Part shown: positions 56,600 through 64,000 of the stretch, one piece after another
Layout: each line of letters starts with the position of its first letter
How positions within the stretch are numbered: position 1 is the first letter of the stretch
From: Protopterus annectens
Taxonomy: Eukaryota; Chordata; Ceratodontiformes; Protopteridae
Length of the DNA stretch: 64,000 nt
Direction of reading: 5' to 3'
NCBI RefSeq assembly: GCF_019279795.1
Contig: NC_056743.1
Location: 633,790,517 to 633,854,516 of the forward strand
Translations under genes and position numbers: made by a program
Notes under the pieces: generated by a model
Told to the model about the DNA's origin: nothing
What the model saw: the letters and a program-made list of their open reading frames with translations, nothing else
Databases searched by the model: none

Positions 56600-57770
56600 G
56601 CTCCATCCTAGCTATGGCTTTAAGAAAAAAGCCTTCGTTTTGAACTCATTTGCAACCTTCAGCTTTGCATCCTTGCTGTTACACTGGTTTTGCAGACAAC
56701 TCTCAGGCAGAATCTTCATTGTTCGTACCAATCACGACTTCACCCAATTCCATAATTACAATACAGGAATGCAGAGGGTCAGTAATTAAGTCCCATTCTA
56801 TTCAGTTTCTTTATTAACTATCTCTTACTTTAATGGAAACTCTGAAAGCTTACACTCTGTTGACATGACCTAATATTCTTTGTAACCACTATAATTATCA
56901 ATCTACAAGCAACCTTGAACAACTTTCTATTTGCCTTCATAATAAACAACTAACAATGAATGCCAGATAAACTAAAGAACCGTTCTTTGGTAGCCTTCCA
57001 AAACTCTGCAAGCTGCAAAGCCTGACCGTACCACTAACATAATGTATTCAGTTCCTCAAATTACATCTCCACTGCAAAGGCAAAGAATAATTCAACTCTG
57101 TATGGCAGTCAAATTCTTCTGTTAACTCACCACCACAGGAAAAGGTTGCTATAAACATTCTGCAACCGGAATTAGAATGTGGCCTACCTCTCCTTGCCTA
57201 TTCAAAGAGAAAGCTAACCACTTTACAAATAATCTCTAATATGATCTGTTATTTCAACTTTCTGACCCTCAAAAACAGGTCAACACTGCATCACCCTTAC
57301 ACATGCAAACTAGCTGAATACACAACAAAGACGAGACCTCTACTTACTCACCCTTATTCAAAAAATGTTTTAAGGCTCCTATTATTCTAAAACCTAGACG
57401 ATTCACCAAAAATAACCATTAGCAGCTTCAATCTTGTGTAAAGAATGCACCTATACTTCACAGAGCCAACAGTAACCTGACCTCTTCGAACCAGACACAC
57501 TCATAGCAGACACCTAAACTTTGGCATACACTGCCTGACAATATTAGGAACTGTCCTGTAAGAAAACTACTAAAAGACTTACATAAACAAGTTCTGTGTT
57601 CCTGCTTTAGACAGTGCGGTATAACTATAAAATCCCATTGTTAACCACCAACTACAAGCTGTCTCGCTTCACTACATAATTAATTTCAACCAGAGCATAT
57701 CCTGAGAGTTTTACATATTGTATATAGTACAACTGCACTTTGTGTAATCTATTCTTCAGGGCGATGCCAC
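56600..57770 (+). pseudogene. Old L2/Rex1-like LINE remnant
   Basis: Very worn plus-strand LINE. Blocks read as GMQRVS then PFYSVSLLTISYF (about 56768-56830, matching the RT block GxxLSPILFSLFINDL). Near 57520-57590 comes LWHTLPDNIRNC plus KLLKDLHKQV, the usual C-terminal WNSLP-type ending of L2/Rex1 and related LINEs. Stops and frameshifts are numerous. The subfamily is uncertain. Confidence 0.5.
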
Positions 57771-58164
57771 TGTTTGCCCACATATTATTCTTGCATGCAT
57801 CGGTAAGTGTAGCTACAACACAATGAACTGTGCAAGTCGGTAAAGGAGTGGAATAGGCAGATGTCTATGGTGCTGTAGTGCAGAAATCAATGTCAATACT
57901 GTATCTGCATTCACGTTAATGATACTCGCTACAACGTCAGAGCAGGACAGCTTTTATTTTATTTTTTGGATAAGCAACTTTAACTGCTTTGAACAGTTTT
58001 AACTACTGCTGCTGTAATAATCTACCAATGCAGATATTTTGGTTTTACTTCTTATCTTGCTTGTTTGCTCGGTTTGTGTTCTGTACATTTTGCAATGCCA
58101 GGCTGTGGCTGAAAAGATTAGCCCATTTATCAAAGTAAATAGATAAATGCATGAACTTAACTGC
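57771..58164. other. Unassigned stretch
   Basis: AT-rich, possibly the 3' noncoding part of the preceding LINE. No gene is seen. Confidence 0.3.
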
Positions 58165-58191
58165 AAAAAAAAAAAAAAAAAAAAAAAAAAA
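58165..58191. repeat. Poly(A) run of 27
   Basis: An uninterrupted A tract, possibly the tail of a retroposed sequence on the plus strand. Confidence 0.9.
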
Positions 58192-58229
58192 CATTCTAAT
58201 CTTTTTAATCTGTTTTTGCTTTTTATTGC

Positions 58230-58530
58230 TCCCTAACCCAATTCAAGTGCAACTTGGACAACTGGATGGGAAACAGGAAATTCATCCCTAGTTCAGCACC
58301 TGTATCTGTAATGGACACAGGCAACCTGTAAATGGTTCTCTTCCCTGGTCCCTGCTTGTAAATGTTTCACCTCCCAAGCCCTGGTCCCTGCTTGTAAATG
58401 TTTCACCTCCCAAGCCCCTGCTTAACCTTAATCAATGGTATCAGAATTTGACAGATGTGGGATGAATGGCTAGGCTTAAAAAGGTCCTTGTGGTCATTAA
58501 ACTAATAAACATCTATGGACCTATACGAAC
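58230..58530 (+). mobile_element. CR1-type LINE 3' end fragment with tandem duplication
   Basis: Matches the 3' end of the CR1 at about 41865-42115 (ATTCAAGTGCAACTTGG, CCTGCTTGTAAA, TGTTTCACCTCCCAAGCC, GGCTAGGCTT). A 36-bp unit is repeated exactly in tandem (58345-58380 and 58381-58416). Confidence 0.8.
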
Positions 58531-58569
58531 TATAGAACTGTCCTCCTACAATTAACTGAACGAGTATAA

Positions 58570-58715
58570 AACTGAACAGCAAAAGTAAAAAGTGATAAAA
58601 ACTCATACAGAAACAAGGCAGGCAATAATAAAACTCCCAAAAGACCAAAAGTTTAATGTAAGCGCTTTCGTAATGACTACATTGTTTCCTCAGACACATT
58701 GAAACACAAATTGTC
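58570..58715 (-). mobile_element. Penelope-like 3' end fragment
   Basis: On the minus strand it reads CTGAGGAAACAATGTAGTC and ACGAAAGCGCTTACATT, similar in layout to the Penelope 3' ends at 1800-1840 and 43000-43135. No coding part remains. Confidence 0.45.
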
Positions 58716-58901
58716 ATAGTTTTAAATAGTTGTTACTGGACCAAAACTTGTACGAACATTACATGACCAGAGTCACTGTTCTTCCTCTAGGTGCAATTTT
58801 CCATGTCCTACAAAGAAAAAAATGTGAAGCAGAAGGTGGAGCCCTAGATCATTTGTTAGTCGCATGTACTGGGACGTCAACTGTCTTTTTTTCTGTTAGA
58901 T

Positions 58902-58985
58902 CAGAGGCTCCCAAAGTGTGGGTCGTGACCCACTGGTGGGTCACAAGATGATTTTGGTTGGGCCAAGTTAAATATTAAACAGACT
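58902..58985. mobile_element. hAT-type DNA transposon end
   Basis: Starts CAGAGGCTCCCAAAGTGTGG and continues with GGGTCGTGACCCACTGGTGG, a sequence typical of one end of hAT elements (Charlie-like families). The other end and a target duplication are not found nearby, so it is treated as a fragment. Confidence 0.65.
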
Positions 58986-59292
58986 CTCAGAGACTTACTG
59001 GGAGATTTCAAAAAATTTAAAAAAAATTCAGTTGTTTACAGCTGCAGCCACCCATGAGTTGCGGCACTGTGGCAGACAACCAACAAGGACGTTGTGTCAA
59101 TGGGAAGACAAACCCGGGCCCCAAGAGGACTACTGTAGCTGTAATGATCACGAGTAAATCTGCCTCCTGCTGTGGTCTATTTGTATGCAATTACAGCACA
59201 AGATATTGCTTGCACAAGTTTATTTTAACATATAAAAGTGAGTTTCTTTTAATGTACATGCTGTGGTGATAAGACCAGAATACATAAGAAAA
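58986..59292. other. Unassigned stretch, perhaps hAT interior
   Basis: Sequence after the hAT-like end with no recognisable gene. It includes CAAACCCGGGCCCCAAGAGG and no long frame. Confidence 0.3.
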
Positions 59293-59844
59293 AGTATAGT
59301 TGTGTACCTACCATAAATGTAGATGTTAGAGTGTATTCACTGTTGCAGTCATTACACTTGGGTTATCCTGCTGGCAGGCTACCCGCAGTCGGCCTGAATT
59401 CCAAAGTCCAAGTCCGGCGTCAGTTGCTGTTGCCTCTTCCCTGACGTCAGTGCGCCAGGGGTATAAAAAGATGCAGCCAACGCCATTTTTTTCAGTTTTT
59501 CTTGCCCCAGATGTCAGATGCCCCCAAAAGGGTAGGCTAAAAAACATTGCTAATAAAAGCATGCACTAAAATAAACAATACCTTCATCTACAAGCAAATA
59601 CACCACATAGGTTGTATAAGATAGAGAAGTACACAAGTCCCAGCAAAGAAAGGGGGATGGTGGGTGGGTAACCTGGACTGCAACAGTGAATACACTCGAA
59701 CATCTACATTTATGGTAGGTACACAACTGCACTATGTTCATTGTGTTTCACTGCTGCAGTCATTACACTTGGGTTGAATCCCAAAGCTGAGGTTGGGTGG
59801 CTGTGTCTAAATAGAGTTAGGAGTAGCTATAAGGCCCTGCAGAA
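59293..59844 (-). repeat. Extra DIRS 3' terminal module upstream of copy H
   Basis: 59293-59733 is a complete 3' module (inverted ends AGTATAGTTGTGTACCTACC and GGTAGGTACACAACTGCACT). It is followed by 111 bases of DIRS 3' noncoding sequence to CCCTGCAG, and then the next module starts at 59845. It is the 3' end of a further family-1 element or a tandem copy of H's own end. Confidence 0.85.
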
Positions 59845-60290
59845 AGTACAGTTTTGTACCTACCATAAATGTAGATGTTCGAGTGTATTCACTGCTGCAG
59901 TCATTAAACTTGGGTTATCCTGCCGTCAGGTGGTCCCGCAGTCTGCCAGAGTTCCAAAGTCTTGGTCCGGCGTTGGTTGCTGTCGCTTCTTCCCTGATGT
60001 CAGTGCGCCAGGGGTATATAAGATGCAGCCGACACCATTTTCTTCAGTTTTTTCTTGCCCCAGATGTCAGGTGCCCCCAAACAGGTAGGCAATACATATT
60101 GCTAATAAAAAATACATCAAAAATGAAAACAATACCTTCAGTTACAAGCAAATACACCACATAGGTTGTATAGGGTAGAAAGGTATAGATAAGTCCCAGC
60201 TAAGAAAGTGGGGATGGAGGGTGGGTAACCTGGACTGCAGCAGTGAATACACTCGAACATCTACATTTATGGTAGGTACAAAACTGTACT
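59845..60290 (-). repeat. 3' terminal module of DIRS copy H
   Basis: A 446-bp block with inverted ends (AGTACAGTTTTGTACCTACC on the left, GGTAGGTACAAAACTGTACT on the right). By analogy with B and D, the left half is the inverted 5' leader, but that leader is off window. Confidence 0.85.
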
Positions 60291-63200
60291 ATGTTCATCG
60301 TGTTTCACTGCTGCAGTCATTGCACTTGGGTTGAATCCCAAAGCTGAGGTTGGGTGGCTGGGTCTACAAAGGATTCGGGGTGGCTATGAGGCCCTGCAGC
60401 ACTGCAGTGGCAAAGCCAGCTCTGGATTTAGAGTAAAGAGGCAAGTGGTAATGCTTGGTAAAGGTGTGCACTGAACTCCAAGTTGCAGCTTCCAAAATAT
60501 CCTTGGTAGGTACTCCTCTAAGGAAGGCAGTTGAAGTGGAATATGGCCTAATGTTGCTGGGTACAGTTTTTCCATGCTGTGTGTAGCAGAAACGGATACA
60601 GTGTCCTATCCACTTTGAAATGGTCTGCTTTGAAATAGCCTTTCCCTGTGATCTTGCAGCATATGCTACAAACAATTGCTCAGTTTTCCTGAAAGCTTTT
60701 ATTTTGTCCAAGTAGAAGCGTAACTGCCTGTGTATGTCCAATGAGTGCAGAAGTCTCTCCCCTTTATTCTGGGGATTTGGATAAAATGTTGCCAAGTGAA
60801 TAGTTTGGTTAAGAGCCACACTGGATACCACCTTTGGCATAAATGTAGGGTTTGTTCTTAAAGAAACCCTGTCCTGATGAAAAATGATGAAAGGTTCCAC
60901 TGCCATTAGTGCCTGCAACTCTGAGACTCTTCGTGCTGAGGTTATTGCCAGAAGTAGAGCAGTTTTCCATGACACATATTTTAATTCTGCTGAATTGGCT
61001 GGCTCAAAAGGAGGTAAAGTTAGTTTTTCCAAGACAAAGTCAAGGTCTCAAGTTGGTGTTGGCGCTCTCCGGGGCGGTCTTAAGTTTTTAGCCCCTCTGA
61101 GGTACTGTTTCAATAATGGATGAGAGAATATAGGAGGATCCGTGTTGTAACGAGCTGAGATAGCAGAGGCGTGGATCATAATGGATGAAAAGGACAGGCC
61201 TTTGTCCAGCATCTCAGTTAAGTATTGTAATATCTGAGGAATATCTGGAACAAGAGGGTCAAAGCTTTGAGCCTGGTTCCAGGTGCAGAATCTCTTCCAC
61301 TTTTCTGAATAGGATTTCCTGGTGCTGGGCCTCCTGGCCTCCAAAATGACATCCATGACTGCTTTAGAAAGAGGTGTTGGCTGCTTGGCTAAGTAATCTG
61401 CCATGCAGCCAAGTTTAAGGTTTTGAGCTGGTTGTGCAGGATCTGATTGCTTTGTTGAGTCAGAAGATGAGGAATTTGAGGTAAAATCCATGCTGGGCCT
61501 TGAGCCAAGTTCTTTAAGATTGGGTACCAGTGCTGGCGTGGCCAGTCTGGGGCAATCAGGATCATTTTTGGCCTTTGTCTGGCTTTTAGGAGTACCTTTG
61601 AAAGGAGAGGCAGTGGTGGGATGGCATAAACTTTTAGGGTTTTCCAGCTGAACGAGAGAGCATCCACTTTCCATGCTTGTGTGTGGCAAGTCCTTGTGCA
61701 GAATTTCTGTAGTTGGCAGTTCAGAGGGGAGGCAAAAAGATCTATGTCTGGGCACCCCCATTTTTGTGTAATCATGCTGAATACTTGTGGATTTAATGTC
61801 CACTCATAAGGATCCATGATGTTTCCGCTTAAGTCGTCTGTCTGCCAGAGTATTTTTCTTTCCTGGCAGGAATTGTGCTTGCAGATGAACTTGATAGGTC
61901 AGTGCTGTGTTCCACAAAGTCATGGCTTGTCTGCAGAGGGAATAAGAATGAGTGCCCCCTTGTTTGTTTATGTACCACATAACTGTGGTGTTGTCCGTCT
62001 TTAGTAACAGTTGTCCTGGATGCAGAAGGTCCTTGAAAGCTGTTAGAGCATTTTGTACAGCTAGCATCTCTTTTTGATTGATGTGAAGATGCATTTGGTC
62101 TGACCCACTTGCCCTGAATACATTTTCCTGCCATGTGTGCTCCCAGGCGTAATCCGAAGCATCTGTTGTTAGTGTCTGCCTGGCTGTGGGTAAAGTGAAA
62201 GGTTGTCCCTTGTTGTGGTGACATGCCTGTGCCCACCATCAAAACTCCTATTGTAGGCAGGGAATAAGTGGTATTACTGTTTCCAAACTGTGACAGTGTT
62301 GAGTCCAAACACTTTTTAGATACCATTGCAGTTTCCTCATATGCAGTCTTGCATATGGAATTAGCAGAATGCAGGAGGCCATGTAGCCCAGAGCCTGCAG
62401 AATTTTTCTTGCAGATAACTGTGTCTTTGTTGCCATGCTTTTGAAGTAGGAAGTCAGTTGCCTTTGTTTGTCTGGCGTGAAATAAGCCATCTGGGCAGTT
62501 GTATTTAAGCTTGCACCCAGGAATATTATCTCTTGAGAATGTACTAGTTTTGATTTATTTTCGTTTAGTGTGTACCCTAGGCAAATTAGTAATCTTTTTA
62601 CAAACGCCAGATGCTTTAGTAGAATGTCTTTGGTCTCTGCTTGAATAAGGCAGTCGTCCAAGTAGGGATATATTTGAATTCTTCTTTCTGCAAAATGCAA
62701 TTACTGATGCCAGGCATTTTGTGAAGACCCTGGGAGCAGTAGATAAGCCAAAGGGCAGTGCAGAGAATTGGCAGTGCATTGAGCCAGCTATGAATCTGAG
62801 GTATCGTCTGCAAGATTGTCTGATTGGGACATGCAGGTATGCCTCTTTGAGGTTCAAAGTTACAAGCCAAGCCTTCTTGCCCAGCATGGGCAGAAGCTGT
62901 TGTAGAGTCAACATTTTGAATTTTGGAACATCCAGAAAAGTATTTAGAATAGACAGGTCCAGAATTGGTCTCCATGCTTTGTCCTTTCTTGGTACTAAGA
63001 AAAGTCTTGAGTAAAATCCTTGTCCCTGTTCTTGTTGTGGCACTGGCTGAATGGCCCTCATGTCCATGAGAGATGAAACTTGTTTTTGTGCCTCTGCCCA
63101 TTGATTGTGTGGCAGGACTGGCATACCTTTTGCCTTTGGAAGGATGTGAAAGTGGAACCTGTAGCCCTGAGAGACTATATTTAGGACCCATTTGCCCTGG

Positions 63201-64000
63201 GTGATCGTGTGTCAATTTTGTGAAAAAAGTGCTAGCTTTCCCCCTAAGGGTGCTGCGAAAAGATAAGTGCTTGGCATTGGCAGAGGGAAGTCACTGGGAC
63301 TGTTTCCTATATGGCTGTGATTTGTCTTCTCCGCTTTTGGAGGTAGAAGCACCCCATTGTTTGGGCCTATATCAGCCCTGGGGCTGTTGTCTGCCTCTAG
63401 GGCGTCTGTATCTGCCTCTTTGTGGCCTGTCTGACACGGGAAAGGACCAATTCTTAGAAGGCCAGTTTCTGCTAAATCTGGGTGGCTGTACCTGTAAGAA
63501 ATCCTTCACTGTCTGCATAGATTTAGCTTTATCCTCCATTTTCTTCAACACCTCTTCTGCCTTAACACCAAAGTATCATGCTGTAATGGAGCATCCAATA
63601 ATTTTGCTTTAACATGATCAGGCAGAGTCTGTTCCTTTAACGAAGCATGTCTTCTAATAACAGAACCTGTTACAGCGGCCCTACATTAGGCCTCCAGCGA
63701 ATCATAACCACATTACAAAGTATGTTTTCCCACTTGTTCAGCTGCATGAAATAAATCCTGCAATTCCTTGTTCTCAGAACATTCAGAATTTGTCAACATT
63801 TTCTGTTTTAACAGAGACATAAGTATTGCTGATATTTAAGCATATGAAGCTGACAATTTAAAGCCCTTACAGCCAAGGTAGCAGAAGTATAAACTTTTTT
63901 CCCCCATCTGTCCAGTGCCCTTGAATCTCTATCTGAGGGGACAGAGTTTTTTGCAGTAGTAGCCTTGACCCCTTTGGGACCCCGAGAAATAGTTTCTGGG
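59845..64000 (-). mobile_element. DIRS-type retrotransposon copy H, 5' end off window
   Basis: Family-1 DIRS, minus strand. Visible parts, from the 3' end: module at 59845-60290, tyrosine recombinase at 60364-61140 (SARRVSELQALMAVEPF), spacer at 61140-61800 (DIDLFASPLNCQL), RNase H at 61800-62330 (KTDNTTVMWYINKQGG), reverse transcriptase at 62248-63215 (KEAYLHVPIRQSCRRYL) and the gag-like ORF1 C-terminal part at 63220-64000. The overlapping second frame (62616-63215) is open at the same place as in D and F. The 5' end lies beyond 64000. It is broken, with several breaks. Confidence 0.88.

Noticed and set aside
58081-58191. A polyadenylated processed pseudogene ending in the A run
   Set aside because: No host-gene coding sequence or target duplication is recognisable upstream of the tract.
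59293-60290. Repeated blocks as a CRISPR-like or satellite array
   Set aside because: Only two long units, each a DIRS 3' module with inverted ends, in a eukaryotic context.

Overview
The window looks like intronic DNA from a vertebrate with a very large genome. It is built almost wholly of transposons, and only one short stretch looks like a host gene: a 46-codon exon of a carnitine O-acetyltransferase (CRAT)-type gene on the minus strand at 10822-10959, with good splice sites on both sides. The mix of many DIRS-type tyrosine-recombinase retrotransposons, L1, CR1 and L2-like LINEs, RTE, Penelope-like elements, a Gmr1-type Gypsy element, hAT-like MITEs and tRNA-derived SINEs fits an amphibian best (salamander or caecilian). 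Lungfish is an alternative. The species cannot be fixed from sequence alone.

Layout. 1-5600: a DIRS copy (A) carrying a Penelope-like insertion, then an L1 ORF1 split by a DIRS 5' part (I). 5600-11915: old, mostly unique-looking DNA with a worn CR1, a 393-bp MITE with target-site duplication, SINE pieces and the CRAT exon. 11916-24178: a Gmr1-type Ty3/Gypsy element (integrase before reverse transcriptase) with LTRs, interrupted by DIRS copy B (16373-21919). 24672-42990: a nest in which an L1 is split by a divergent DIRS (C, 26151-31701) and again by a CR1; the CR1 is split by an L2-like LINE, and the L2-like LINE by the youngest-looking DIRS copy (D, 34570-40341). The CR1 also carries a 177-bp hAT-like MITE. 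43000-56015: divergent DIRS E with an RTE tail inside it, then DIRS F and G head to tail. 56016-59292: a microsatellite and LINE, Penelope and hAT scraps. 59293-64000: DIRS H, preceded by a second copy of its own 3' terminal module.

The DIRS copies are the main theme. Each has gag-like ORF1, reverse transcriptase/RNase H and tyrosine recombinase regions. At least B, C, D and H end in a 330-470-bp 3' module bounded by its own ~50-bp inverted repeat; in B and D this module holds an inverted copy of the element's 5' leader. In copy D the recombinase frame lies open under much of the reverse-transcriptase frame, and its start is conserved in copies F and H. All nine DIRS copies and the Gmr1 element lie on the minus strand, like the CRAT exon, whereas all recognisable LINE bodies lie on the plus strand. 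Boundaries marked 'about' were read by eye.
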